In this document: positions 37,228 through 49,730 of the stretch, in pieces
How the letters are laid out: each line of letters starts with the position of its first letter
Numbering within the stretch: the stretch's first letter is position 1
Source of the DNA: Parascedosporium putredinis
Lineage: Eukaryota; Ascomycota; Sordariomycetes; Microascales; Microascaceae
Length of the DNA stretch: 64,000 nt
NCBI GenBank assembly: GCA_949357655.1
Contig: CASHTG010000015.1
Coordinates: forward strand, 930,001 to 994,000
Reading direction: 5' to 3'
Made by a program: the position numbers and the translations under genes
Notes under the pieces: model-generated
What the model was told of the DNA's origin: nothing
The model's database searches: none
The model's input: the letters and a program-made list of their open reading frames with translations, nothing else

Positions 37228-38092
37228 TCATGACGCGGCCCCGCTCATGCGGAGAAAAATCCGAGGACCACCCACCATCTCTCTTTCCCTTGTCTCCCGT
37301 AGTCTCCTTTGGGCTTCCAATAGCTCTTGCGCCCTTTCTAGGCGGGCGGCGCGGCGATTCTGCGCCTTGGTAACGGGATCCTCTTCGCCCGAGGCACTCG
37401 TAAGCTCGGCATCAGCCTCAGCGAGCGGCGCGGGCGCGGGGGCGATTCGCGTGCGTTGGTGTGGCGGGGGCTCGGGGGATCCGTCGTAAGATCCGAGTAC
37501 ATGGCTGTGCGTTCAATCTCATGAGTTTGGGACGTGCTGTGGCCCTGGGAGTGGGAGAGGCCGAGGCTGTCCCGGGAAGAGACGGAGCGTACTCCCCGAC
37601 TTATCCGGCGGGTGAGTTTCTTGAGGCCGGTAAGAAAAGCGGGGTGTCTGGAGGAAGGCCGGTGGTGGTGCTTGCTGCTGCTGCCGGACAGCGAGGCGGG
37701 CGGCGATGGAGGCAAGAAGGCGAGGGGCGGCATTGCGGTAGTAGACGAAGAGGAGGCGGAGGAAGGCGGGGCCTGGGATGTGGAGGATCGGACGGACGTG
37801 GCGCGGATGACCTCGTCGAGCCAAATCTCGATGCGGGCATTTCGAGCGTGGACTACCGCGGGAGAGGGATGCGCGTACGGCAACGCGGAGGGGAAGGGAT
37901 GTCCGGGGGCTGAGGGGAAGGGGAGGGGCCGGCCTCGAGGGACTGGGCGGGCCATCGGTCTCTGGGGCCGGCGCCGAGAGGAACGCCGAGAGGGACGCCG
38001 TTATTGGTGAGGGGAGTCATATGCGGCGAAGATCTTAGAGTGGGAGGAAGGCGTAAAGGAGGGAGCCGGGTTGATGCTGCGGCGGCAGCCAT
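37228..38092 (-). CDS. Unknown Pro/Ser-rich protein with basic coiled C-terminus
   Basis: No named family is recognised. The minus-strand reading starts at the ATG at 38092 (MAAAAASTRLPPLRLPPTLR) and ends at the TGA at 37228-37230, crossing two frame changes. Each fits one missing base: the first within the C-rich stretch around 37880-37940, the second around 37440-37510. The restored length is about 288 residues. The middle contains ARNARIEIWLDEVIRA, then Ser/Pro-rich sequence and FLTGLKKLTRRISRGVRS. The end is a helix-forming segment with AQNRRAARLERAQELLEAQR, followed by GGPRIFLRMSGAAS. The charged C-terminal helix and the WLDEV motif look like real coding sequence, while the linkers look disordered. 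Expression and exact frame are unproven. Confidence 0.6.
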
Positions 38093-40792
38093 GACGACGG
38101 GGAGTTCTTTTGCTTGCGACTTTTGGTGTCTTTCGTCCTCTCTCTTCCTCTCTCTTTATTTATTTTTAATTATTTATTTTGCTCTATTCCTTGAGCTCGT
38201 CTTCTTGACCGAGAGAGGTCTTCTAAAGCTCTGACCAAGCGGGTGTGGCCGAAAGGATCTCTACTCGGCTGGATCGAGCAACGAGATAAGGGCGATAGCG
38301 ACGATAAAGATGTTAATGCGTGTGGTTCGGCCAAAGTGGCGAACGGGTTCGGTACATGAGCGAAGACTTTTGGGACCCCGCGAGTTGTGTCAGAAAACTC
38401 CCCGGGTCGAGGGGTGGTTCACAAGGCCAGAAGAGAGAGAGAATACGAAGTTGAAAGACACGGGACCGAGGGAGGTGGAGGAAATCGAAGCAAAAGAGGT
38501 CGGAAAAGGGAATAGAGGCCAAAGGGAAGAGTGGATACATATGCTGGCTAGATGTAGAGGGTGCAAGTGCGGATGGGATGCATTATGTTGTAATGACCGC
38601 CGTGTGCATGGAATGGGTCCATTGTATGACTTGTATGATGAAGGGGCCCGTAGGCGGAGATCGGGAGCTAAATGAGCCAAGTAGATTGATCTATGGATGC
38701 TTCACAGGTGCGTGGAAAGCTTAAAAAGGAAGAGGGCTAAAACACGGCCATTCTCTGTCGGCGTCTTTTTCGCTGGTTTCTTTTTTTTTTTTTCCTTCTC
38801 TATCTTTTTCCTCCCTTATTCTTCCCTGGTCTCTTGGATTTGTGTGTAAGACGACATCTTCTATTCTTTCGTTTTTCTTTACCCACTATTCTCTCTCTCA
38901 TGCGCTGCCCAGATCGCGATTACACCACCACCACCACCACCACCACCACCACCACCACCACCACCACCACCAGCCCCCTCCCTCTCGTCAAGCGAACTCT
39001 ATTCTTGGCGTGCGCTTGATTGCCGTTTAGAACAACTGAGCAGTCACTGGGGTTTCCCTCTTTGGGGTCTCTACCAATGAACTAAAAACTAAAAAGAACC
39101 CCAAAAAGAGGGGCTCTCCGAAAGCTGGTGTAATCCAAAAGGGAAAGAAAATCAACGCCCGAGGGAAAGGAAGAATGGCCAAGGATGTGGACCAAAGTTT
39201 GAGAGGGAAAAAAAAAACAAAACAACGAGAACTGAGCAAAAAAGAAGGAAAGAAGAATGGGGAGAACCTTGAGGAAACAAAGCGCGCCCCTCCCTCTCCG
39301 TGCGCGGCTTCCCGAAACGGCCATGTCAGGCGGACATCTCCAGATACTGCGGAGCAAGGGAAGGCAGGACTGACCCTTCGCTAGTCGTTAGTCGTGCGGG
39401 CGAGGGTCAAGGGGAGGCCCAGACGGAGGGAGGTCAGGGAGAGAAGAGAAAAGACCCCAAAGACGAGAGCTATAAGACATTTATTCAAATAGTCCCCCCG
39501 CACGTTTCACGCAACTCTCCCCTCTTACCCGGGGCGGACCGGACGGAGGAAAGGGGGACGACGGTGAAGGACCGAAGGCGATGAAAAGAGGAGACGTGAG
39601 AGAACGTCGAAGAAAGAGCAAGAGGTGATGAAAAGAGACCCGAGGGGGCAGGCAGTGAGCAGTGAGAGCGCTTCGTCTTCTTCACGCGGAACCTTGTCTT
39701 AGGACGACACGCCGTCTGAACCTTGTCTTCTCTTGCAGATCGAAGCTAGTCCGCCGCTGTCGCTGAGCGAGACGAGCGCGATTGATCAATCTAGTGTATG
39801 TGACCTTGACCTTGCAGTGACCTTGCAGCGAGGCGAAAAAGGAAAAAAAAAGAAAAAAAGAAAAAAAAAGGAACGGGAAAGGGCAGAGCGTGGGAATCGC
39901 GGGCGCATTGTCTTTCTTGCCGACACGCGCGACGAAAAGGAAAGAAGCCAAATCCACAAGGAAAAAGGGCCGGACTTGGAAGAGTCAGTCAGGTGGCGAG
40001 GGGACTAAGGTCAATACGCGCCCGTCCTGCGCGCTATTGCTTTTCCTTCCTTCCCCTTCTGCCCTTCACGCTACACTTCGCGGTCTTCACGTGAAATGTA
40101 CATTGAAACATGAAGCTACTAGTGCCGAGCAGAGCGTGCATTTGCGCGCGCGACTGCTTTCCCAAACTCGAAAGGGTATCAAGGGAATTTGGGGGTGATC
40201 CAAAGGCCGAGGTCGAATGTGCGTCCTCCTGCCGGGATTCGAGACCCCTTCCATACCCTGGTGTTCGAGTCACATCTCAGAAACCCCTTGTAGCACTCGT
40301 AGTCGGACCTGGAACACTCCGTCGTCCAAGGATGGGATGGAGAAGAGGGAGCAGTGAGGGACGTGAGGGGAGAAGGGGACTCGGTCGAGAGCAGCCACAA
40401 CCGGTTACTAGGTAAACGATAAGCACAAATATACTTGTGATACTGCTCCCTCCCCCAAAAAGAGACGAGGAGGGAAAAAGAAAGGAGCAAAGAGACTGTT
40501 AGAGGAAATTGCTCATCTCTAGTCCGAAACCAACCCGTTTAAAATGCCTGCCTGATGCGCGCGTAGATATCAACTGTTCTTTGTTTTCCTGTTTGTCCCA
40601 ATAATAGCCCGGAGCCGTCGTATCCGCCTGGCTGATGAACGCCATCACGGCAATCTCCTTGTTTTTCCCGAGTTCCCGTTCCGGACCTTGCCCTTTTCTA
40701 AACATACTAGTGGATGCGCAATACACATCTATTTCGTCAATCGGCCGATGGCCTAACATCACCGCGCCCGAGGCTTCAGCGTCTCCCAGCCC
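38093..40792. other. Intergenic region with simple repeats
   Basis: About 2.7 kb between two minus-strand genes. It holds the promoter of the unknown gene on the left and the 3' region of the synaptojanin-like gene on the right. A long purine-rich tract lies at 39836-39890 and a palindrome TTCACGTGAA at 40087-40096. Cys/Arg-rich minus-strand frames at 40179-40490 show no domain. Confidence 0.5.
38923..38970. repeat. (CAC)16 trinucleotide microsatellite
   Basis: Sixteen perfect CAC units. Depending on frame it would encode poly-His, poly-Thr or poly-Pro, but no supported gene covers it. It lies about 830 bp upstream of the minus-strand gene that starts at 38092. Confidence 0.9.
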
Positions 40793-43700
40793 CTAACCCC
40801 CATCTCCCTCCCCGTCCAGTGAATCTAGTAGATCCATCCCGCCTTCCGCCCCGCTCTCCGTCTTTTCCCTAGCATGCGCCGGTTTGGCCGGAACTAGAGG
40901 AGGCGCTGGCCTGCGTAACAGTCCCGCTCCCGGCCTTACCATGCCCGCCTCCTCACCCGCAACCATGCCTGGAAGCCGCACGGCTCCTGGTGGCGGCGTC
41001 GAGCTCGGTGTTCGATTCGAAGTTTCCGCGACAATATCGCTCCTTGCCGGCTTCCCCCACTGTCGGCTTAGGGGCTTCGGGGTGCTACCGACTTCTTTTG
41101 GATACTGAGCGCTGGGGATGCCGAACCTAGGCTGTTTGTCGGTGCTATCAGGCCGACATCCGTTGAGCTCCGGGCGGGGGCGGAGGCTTGCGCTCCTTCT
41201 CCTCGCCTGTAGTCGGCGTAGGGGACGCAGCTGCAAGATACTGCGGTTTCTTCGCGACGGGCGGCGGCCCTACTGTTTTGGACAACTCTTTGCTGGTGTG
41301 AGGGTTGGAGATGACGTCGGCGCCGCCACCTGCTGAGAGGCTCGGGAAGGGGAGGCGGCGGGACGGGTCCCGGGGAAACAGTATGTGTGGAGGATCCTCC
41401 TCTCGGTGGTGGCGGAGGGGGCGGCGCAGTTGTCCTTGTCTTCTGAATTGGTCGTGGGGCCGCGGACCCAACTTGTGAGATGGGAGCAGTCAGCTGCCGT
41501 CGGGGCAGGGAGGCGGAGGTGCATCCCGCGCCTGTGGCGACCTCGACAGCAAATCTTCGTGCACGCCCAGGCGCCCGTGTAGTGCCGGTAGTGAAACTGG
41601 ATCGTAAGGGGCGGCAGCCTCCTAGCTCCTGCGCCAGGTCCAGCCCCCGAGCCAGCACCAGGACCGGCACCTGCCGGAGTCGACAGGGTTGTGGAGTGAT
41701 TGATGACTTCATATGCCGAGCTTGCGAGGCTCGACAGAGATTGTCTCGACGACGACCGCGGGATAGATACCCAGTCTGGCTCCTCCGACGGGGTAAAAGG
41801 GTTGCCCGGTCTGTTGGGGTTGAGGATGACCGTTGCCGACCCGTTAGACCCCGCGCCCCCTTGTGGCGGCGGTAGGTTGACTCGAGCCGACTGCCCATTA
41901 GCTAACCACCACTTTTGCCGGTCTGAACTGGCAGCCGGGAGCCCCGGCTCGATGGCGTCGTACCCGATGAGATCTTCGTCCTCCTCGCTATCCTCGTCCA
42001 TATTTGTGGCCGCCTCTCCGACCTCGCGCACACGTCTCTTGTACAGCTCCTCGCTAATTGATTGCCGCAACGCCTCGTCCACGAGGCTCACCACGCAGTG
42101 AAACACGGCATACACGGGTCTATGGTCCGAAAACCGCAGCGGCGCCGAGTCATAAGCCACCTGCTTGAGGTTTTTGCCTCTGCGTAGGATACGGTCGGTC
42201 CAAGCCGGAATTCTGGCCTTCTCACTGCGAAAAGAGTGTTAGAGACCCAATCGTCAGTCTGTCAAAATTGTGAAAAAGCCTTCCTGCGTGGCTTCTCTCG
42301 CCTTGGCTACTTACGAGCTATCGTATTCGTCAGTCCCTAAATCGAACTTGTAGGTTGGCGCAAAGGTAATTTTACTCTCCGAGTAATACGGAAACGAGAG
42401 CCCCGCGACCATTTGCAGGTTAAGCTATAGACGGTAAGGGTAGTAAGTATGTGTACTGTAATTTTACCGCAGACTTCATGCACAGGGTTGTCGGTTAAAC
42501 TGCCAGCTTTTGAGAGTTTGTCCTTACCTGATCGTTGTCGTAAAGGGTAGCGAGATCGCCCCGCTGGATATAGTTGAGAGTGGTTGGCCGATCAAGTCCA
42601 ATGCGGTAGTTAAAATCACCAAACCAGATAACCGAGTCTGCGCACATATGGCCAGATTAGCAGAAAGCCCAACTCCCCGGCCTGCCGGGACAAAACTCAC
42701 CATGATCATCTATGCCCCGATTCCTCTGGAACCGGAGCCCGTGATGGATTGTTGCGAAGTCTCTGTTCCTCTCGTCATAGTTGGCGAACCCTGCTGCCAG
42801 ATGGGCCGTGACGAAGCAGATTGGAGTGTTGGCGTAGTCTAATCGAATGGCTACTGCACCCTTGTTGCCCGCCATTCCCGACATGCCCGTTTTCTTGACA
42901 CTACCCTCCACGTTCTTGATGTGGCCCAGGGCCGACGACTTGACAAAGAGACACAGGGCTGCTCCAACAAGCTGGCCGCTACGGAGTAGGATGTACTTTT
43001 CCCCGGCCGGCTTCGCCCGCGCGTTGAGGGCTTTGCGAACAGCTTGCTCCCAGAGGTGTTTCCTCGACGGATCGCTATTCATGATTTGCTGTGGACTTAG
43101 CTCCACGATCTCCTGGAAGCCAATCGCCACAATCTCAGGGAGTATGGCATCGACGGCCGGGGGCCAAAGCCACCGAGAGAGGTCCTGGTCGATGCCGTGA
43201 GTCTTGCCGTTCAGATTGAATGTGCCAATGAGCCTACGAAGGACGAGGACGGGTTAGTGACGTGAGACTCTTGTTGCGCAAGGTAGAAGGAAGCCTGTAC
43301 GTACATTGTAATGGATTTGTTTGAGGAATACTCTGCGACCCTCTTCGCCAGCTCGGCAGCGACGTAATCGCTAACGGGGTCAAATAGCTGCACCGGCTTC
43401 TGGCCCATGAGCCTTCCCAGCAGCATATCGATCGTCAATTGCCTCGAAGGGTCAGTGAAGTTGTTGTGGTAGAGGCGCTGCGCCGACTTTCGAAAATCAG
43501 CCATGGCCCCCGAGAGAGACATCTTGCCGTGTCTGGTAAAGGATGTCTTGAGCGCCCCGGTGCCCGCATAGATTTTGGACAGCGCGTCGCCATTGTCTGC
43601 CCAGAGGCTAGAGTGGCGCATCCAAAAGTCCGAGGCCGCATATTCCCCGCGGTGGACGAGGAATGTTTCTACAGCCATCTGCGAGATGATTGTCTGGATG

Positions 43701-45301
43701 AGATTGGTTCGGTCCAGGCAGTCGAGACAGTTGGTGCGAAAAACGCCTTCTTGCTGAAGCACGACGACGAGCCGGCTCTCTTTATCGTTTAGGGTGCTCA
43801 CATCGTCGGGCCCTTCCTCGCTTTCGTGGGCGAGGTAGTAGGCAAACGCATCAATCGAGTTCTCGATGTACCTTCTGATACCTTTGGCCGCCTCATAACC
43901 ACTCGCTTTCGTCTCCGCGTGGAAATCGTACTCGCTCGACTTGAGCAAGGCGTGGTCCTGGGATGCCTTGTCCCCGGAGCGGCCAAGCGGGCAGTGCGCA
44001 GCCCCATGACGATAGAGTTGTGTCAACTCGGCCTCTCCCGGCTTCGCGTCGCTCAGCAGGTTGATGATGTGAACGGCGCCGTACACTTCTTCCAAGCCCG
44101 CAAAATGCTTATCGAAGGCAGGCTGCGTCCCGTCGGGCGAACGGGTAACGGTAATCTTTTGCCTCCCAGGGATGAGATCTGGTGCCTGCTCCCAGAACAC
44201 CGGCACCGAGCCTCGAACTTGTACGTAGGAGAAGACGATGCCGGCGGGGCTCCAGTAGGTCGTCTCGGATTCGACAAAGTTGGCAACGTTGCCGTCATCA
44301 TCGATACCACGCGAGTTAAAACGTGTGCCTGCGCGCTTGCACGAAAGTCTTGAAATGACGGAAAGGAATGAGGGTAGTCGTGACGACTTGGGGGCGACAG
44401 GCGCGGCGGACTGGGGGATGGTCATGGTCCCGCAGAATCCACGGATGGCGGAGGTCAAAATCCTCGAGTGGTCGAGTGCGTCTCTCTCGGGAGGCATCAA
44501 CCTGGCCCTAAACTTCACAAGAGGGCTGATCATGAACGAGTTCCAGAGAAAGGACTCGTCAAAATTGTCAATGTCAAACGTTGCACTAGCTGGCCTGTCC
44601 CATCCCGTAAATCAGAAATTGTTAGTCGTGCATGCAACTCTTGGCCCAAGCTAGGAACCACGTTAACCCACCTATTTTGAAGCCTACTAGTCAGGTCGAA
44701 ATCTGTGCTATAATAGAAGGTTCCATTGCTCAACAGCTTCCGAAGCTCCTGACAAGGATGCTGCTCTATCGGCATGTCCCTCCGGCCAAGGTTCTGTCCA
44801 TAGGCGGACGCCGAGTCTAAGAGCTCGGGATCGTAGACATCGAGAGAGTAGATGTTGTCATACTCGGACGTGTTGAGGCAATAGAAATCGACGGATGCGA
44901 TGCGCTCGACCGTTTCCCCGGGCGAACGGTCGCGGCTCGTACAGCCTGGGTTATAACGCAGAGGAAGACGTCGCCATCGATCGAGGTCAACCCGAGCGTG
45001 CCGTATACGGGTTGGGGCGTCAAAGGACGATAGTTTTGCAGGACATGTTTGGTATTTCGAGAGAACTCGACCATGCACTTGGGCTCGAAGCCATCGCCAT
45101 TTCGGGGGCGGTGGGTGGGGGGAAAGAATCGATGTCTCGCTCGCTGGCGGAGTTGCTGTAGCGGAAGATGAGGGAATGGGAGTCGGAGACGATGGCGACT
45201 GCGCGGTGGGGTTGCTCGCGGATAAAGATCTGGCTGGATTTCTCGATCCCAGGGGACGGGCGGTGGACAGGCCATGTGCCTGTCGGAAGAGGTCTTTCCA
45301 T
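40793..45301 (-). CDS. INP53: Synaptojanin-like phosphoinositide phosphatase (Sac1 + 5-phosphatase)
   Basis: Six exons on the minus strand: 44672-45301, 43305-44594, 42701-43233, 42528-42637, 42315-42424 and 40793-42224, roughly 1,365 residues. The Sac1 domain fills about residues 40-560 (STDFDLTSRLQNR, FDIDNFDESFLWNSFM) with the catalytic CX5R motif in RTNCLDCLDRTN near residue 499. The 5-phosphatase domain follows (GTFNLNGKTHGIDQDLSRW, WFGDFNYRIGLDRP, PAWTDRILRRGKN, SDHRPVYAVF). A proline-rich tail follows, as in yeast Inp52/Inp53, which act on PI(4,5)P2 in endocytosis and Golgi traffic. Single bases are missing at 45104-45108 and 44916-44919. The tail needs about three more frame changes between about 41,590 and 41,190 to reach the stop at 40793-40795. 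The start at 45301 is tentative because family members usually begin nearer IREQPHRA. The choice among Inp51, Inp52 and Inp53 is not certain. Confidence 0.9.
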
Positions 45302-47139
45302 TCGGGAAGAGTGAGTGGGAAGTGTTGCCAACGCCTAATCTTTGAGGCGGAGGTTGCGTGCGTTGGGGATCTAGGTCATTCTTCTGATGACATCAAGATT
45401 CAGCGGAGGTGTTGCGCTACTCGGGGAGTGGGCTCGAGGCTGGAACGGAGCTAGGGATTGAGCGCTCGATGTCATCCTTGAACCCCTGCACCCTGGAGAG
45501 ACAAGTAGTAGTAGAAAATGAGGGGAAGGAGAATGGGAGCGAAGAGAACTAAATCGTTTTCGCGAGGCCAAGTTGCGCAAACTATGCTTCGACAAGGAGA
45601 TGTTGCATAGCGAGCCCAGGCTTGTCATCAATGATGAGCTGGCTTCGTCGTGGTCGGCGTGGCCAGGCCCGAGCTGCGAGCGACGGTGTGGTTGATTCTC
45701 AGCTACTACAAGTTCAGCCTGGTTGTTGCCGCTACGCCGCACTAACAACCAAGGGAGAAGAGCACTTGAGCTGACTACGAATCATAAGTGCCGTGCGTGG
45801 GGGATGCTGGAAGGAGCGGCCCTCAAGCTCAATGTCGCACAACAGCACTGTACTATAGTACAGCCAGCAGTGAGCCAGCAGAGCTTATCACTGTGGACTT
45901 TTTCGGGGGACAGAGGCCTCGCAACCTGCGAAACTGCACCATCCATCTCATCACCAGGCTCGAGCCTCTTTGGAATTGTGTCGAGGCGACTTTGGGACCA
46001 TCGATGAGGCTCAAAATTTACAGGTCATGAAATTAGAACGCTTTCATGAAGGCTTACTTGCAGCAGCAGACCGATCCATCAAAGACCCTCCCACGCTCTA
46101 GACCAACGCAATCTTCGAGGCATCTACTTCCCTCATGAAAACTCAAAAGGATGCTTGATCTGAATGGGTCCACGGGGCCCATGTCTCGCTCTCAGCCTTT
46201 TTCTTTCCCTCCTGTTTTCTTTTCTTTTAGATTTGCCCACGTTCCCTCTCCTCGACCTAAGCAAAATCGGCTTGCTCACTCGAGCTGGCCGTTGATCAAT
46301 GCATTTCGTTCTACTGTCTCAAGGAGACGAACAAGAGGTGCGCCACACCATGAAAAGGCCCATGGCATAAAGTAGGTAAAAAGGAAAGTGAAACCAGCTA
46401 GTAAGTAATAGAAATCAGGCTAGGCTTCAGATACGAAATTTGAGATCAAGCATCCCATTAGGGAGGCATTCAGTCTCTTCCTATCATATGTTTGTTTGTG
46501 CATCATCACCAGCCTTAATTTTGGAAGAAGAAAAGAAGAAGAAAATTGCGCCGGTCAATCCCTCTTGATATTTGTGTGGATGGTGGATTACATAACCATG
46601 GAGAGTGTCTAGTTTCTTCACAAGGGAAGCTTGTCTTGGTTGGAAGACTCTGGTTGGCTGAGAGAGGAAGGAAAAAATGGGGTACCACAGCTGTATGTAC
46701 CTACCGAGGTGTGAACTCCAGTCCCGGCAAAGAAGTATGTTGAGAAAGCACTTGTCTAGATACAAGGCTCATAGGTACTCAATAGGCCCTGGCTCTGCTC
46801 GAGCAACCCATCTAAACACTCCAAAAGCTTCTTCCCAAGGGTGGGTAGAAAAATCCAGCCACCCTTCTTCCATCAACTCCCATTCACTCATTCACCCAAT
46901 CCAACTTCCCCTCGCCATTTCCTACCCCTTCAAGTTCCCATAAGCTCCCTCTTGTCTTATCGCTCCGTGATCACGACCTAGATCTCCTCTCTCCGCCGCC
47001 ATTTTTATCGCCCCCTTTGGCCATTTTTCATCCTCTTCGTGGAACTCCCCTCCAAGAGTGGCACTCGCGATTTATTTCGCGTTGTCGCATGCGCACGCCT
47101 TGCCTTGTCATCAGCGACTAACCATTTCACATCACAACC
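45302..47139. other. Divergent intergenic region between synaptojanin-like and PRP39 genes
   Basis: About 1.8 kb with the two promoters. The sequence before the PRP39 ATG is pyrimidine-rich (46800-47080). Open frames are 125 codons or shorter, with no recognisable domain. Confidence 0.55.
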
Positions 47140-49730
47140 ATGGCTGACTTCGGCCACTTCGCCGCTCCCGACGAGGAGAATGCTGAGGTTAAGCGCCTCA
47201 GAGCTGAAGTAGTATGTCCAGAACGGCCTTGATGACCCTCTCTTCAGACCCTGCCCGCCGATTGTTCATGATGTCATGTGGCTAACCCCGAGATTCCTTC
47301 TCTTTTCTTTCTTGTTAGGATGCCGACCCGGATAGCTTCGAGAACTGGGAGAAACTAGTACGCGCTTGCGAGATGGATGGGACTCTGAATCGAAACTCTA
47401 GTCCCCAGGCCATCACCGCGTTTCGGGATGGATATGACGGCTTTCTTCTCAAATTCCCCTCCTCTTCGGCTACTGGAAGAAGTACGCCGACCAAGAGTTC
47501 AATATCGCTGGCCCAGAATCTGCCGAGATGGTAAGTTGATGTACCCTCGCCTTCGCCGACCCCGGCCTAGTTAGTTGGACGCTAATCATGAATGGGCCTG
47601 TTCAGATCTACGAGAGAGGCGTCGCAAGCATCGCCAAGTCGGTTGACCTGTGGACCGAATACTGCTCCTTCAAGATGGAGACTACACACACACCTCACCT
47701 GGTTCGAGAGTAAGTACTGGCAGGGTATCTTTTTCCTTCCCTCCTCCCCTTAACCAGAATCAAACTTTTGTCGTCGTCGACGATGCAGTCAGTTCCGGGA
47801 TGACGCGAGCTTCCTTGCTCGCTGCCGCTGTCTTCTTCGACCACGACAATTCGCTTCCGACCTGTTTCTGCCCGTCATCTCTATCTTTACTGGCGCGGAA
47901 TCGCTGGATTGGCCCATTCAATACTTCAATTCTTTTTATGAGAAATGACTTAGCACTTCTTTGATCTTTGCGTTGCCAACCCATGCCACTTTGTGGTCGA
48001 CGGCCGACTCGCCATCCTCCTCCCTGACGCCGTAACCCACTTACCCGGATTCGTTCTATTGTCTTCGTGGTGTTGGATTATGCGCGTCGCTTGCACTCGA
48101 GATAGCCCGCCCTTCCTGTATAGCACCTTTTTCCCTTTGCTCCCCGCTCTATTCCTCCCTCGGTCTCCACAGCCGCCCACCCTCCCCCTCTTTCCCTTCC
48201 CCGACCAGGCGTGGGGCTGGTGTTCGTCGTAAACTAACGGTTGAGCGTAACAGACTTTTCGAGCGAGGCGCAACTGCGGTTGGTCTAGACTTCCTTGCCC
48301 ACCCTTTCTGGGACAAGTATATCGAGTACGAGGAACGCCAAGAGGCGCACGACCGAGTTTTCACCATCCTCACGCGCATCATCAATATTCCCATGCACCA
48401 GTATGCGAGGTACTTTGAACGCTTTCGACAGCTGTCCCAGGTGCGCCCCGTGGCAGAATTGGTTCCAGAGCAAACTCTTGCGAGGTTCAAGTCTGAAGTT
48501 GCCGCTGAAGAGGCAGCATACGGTGGCCAACCTCGGTCGGAGCTAGAGGTGGAGCGCGAGATCAGGACAAAAATCGACAGCTTTTACTACGACGTTTTCA
48601 CGCGCACACAGTCTGAGACGACGAAACGGTGGACGTTCGAGTCGGAGATTAAGCGTCCCTACTTCCATGTAACGGAACTCGAACACCCGCAACTTGCAAA
48701 TTGGCGCAAGTATCTGGACTTTGAGGAGGCCGAGAACGATGCAGTTCGTATCATGTTTCTTTACGAACGCTGCCTGGTGACTTGTGCATTCTATGACGAG
48801 TTCTGGTTCCGATACGCTAGATGGACGGCTTCGCAGCCGGGCAACAAGGAGGAGGAGGTGCGAAACATTTACCAGCGGGCCTCCACCCTCTTCGTGCCCA
48901 TTAGTCGGCCCGGAATCCGCCTCCAGTGGGCTTACTTTGAAGAAAGCTGCGATCGGGTAGATATTGCCAGCGATATCCATGGCGCAATTCTCTTGAAGCT
49001 CCCCGATTGTATCGAAGCCATTGTGTCGTGGGCCCACTTAGAGAGGCGGCAAAACGGCCTTGAGGCGGCGGTTGAGATTTACAAGGGCCAGATCGACTCT
49101 CCCCTTGTCGACATCTATACCAAGGCAGCTCTGGTTGCCGAATGGGCCTTTACTTTGGAAGGATAAGGGTTCTGTTGATGAGGCTCGCGGAGTCTTTTCC
49201 AAGAATCTGCAGTGGTACGGCGACAGCAGAATCTTTTGGGAGAAGTGGATCGAGTTCGAGCTGCAGCAACCTACGAGCGCCGCCCTTGAGCCAGAGAACG
49301 CGGAGCGGATCCAGCAACTGTTTGAGCAGCTCCGAACCAAAAGTCGCTTGTCAGCCGCTATCAAGAAGGACCTGTCACGCAGCTTCTTTACCTATCTACA
49401 GCAGAGGGGAGGCAAAGACGCTATGAAGCAGTTCCTTCTCCTAGATCGTGAAACCTTTGGGTAAGTTCCTCCCTTTTTTCTTCCCTCTTCCTTTTCTTGG
49501 TCGTTCCTTTTGGCCGTACGCGCATTATACTAACCGTGCGTTGACATCGCAGGCCTCCTTCGGTGTCCGTTTACTCCAAGTCCAAGGCGGGAGGCAACAA
49601 GGAGAACGGGCTGGCTGTGGCAGAGCTTGATGATGCCACCAAGATCAAGGCTGAGGCCAAATACTGGAGGTTCTACGACCTTCACGGGGATGTGAGCCCC
49701 GATGCCCAAGGCCTTGCCAGTTTCAATTAA
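47140..49730 (+). CDS. PRP39: Pre-mRNA-processing factor 39 (U1 snRNP, HAT repeats)
   Basis: Five exons: 47140-47212, 47319-47530, 47606-47709, 48254-49460 and 49553-49730, about 590 residues. Prp39 is a U1 snRNP component that helps recognise 5' splice sites. It is built of half-a-TPR (HAT) repeats, visible as repeated W/Y...F/Y patterns: FENWEKLVRACE, FGYWKKYADQEF, VDLWTEYCSFKM, HPFWDKYIEYEERQEAHDRV, FDEFWFRYARW-like segments and SRIFWEKWIEFEL. Breaks: one extra base near 47160 (needed for MADFGHF to continue AAPDEENAEVKRLRAEV), one missing in CCCC at 47456-47459, and a net +1 or -2 near 49148-49156, which otherwise stops the protein at 49166. The third intron is 544 nt against 75-106 nt for the others. 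Confidence 0.92.

Noticed and set aside
37400..37520. An intron to explain the second frame change in the unknown gene
   Set aside because: No donor/acceptor pair with suitable spacing was found; one missing base explains the change more simply.
38834..39030. Short frames encoding poly-His or poly-Thr across the CAC repeat
   Set aside because: They exist only because the triplet repeat is open in every frame; no supporting coding sequence lies around them.
40195..40310. Possible minus-strand tRNA suggested by GGGATTCGAGACCCC
   Set aside because: The complementary strand reads TCTCGA instead of TTCGA in the loop, and no cloverleaf could be built by eye.
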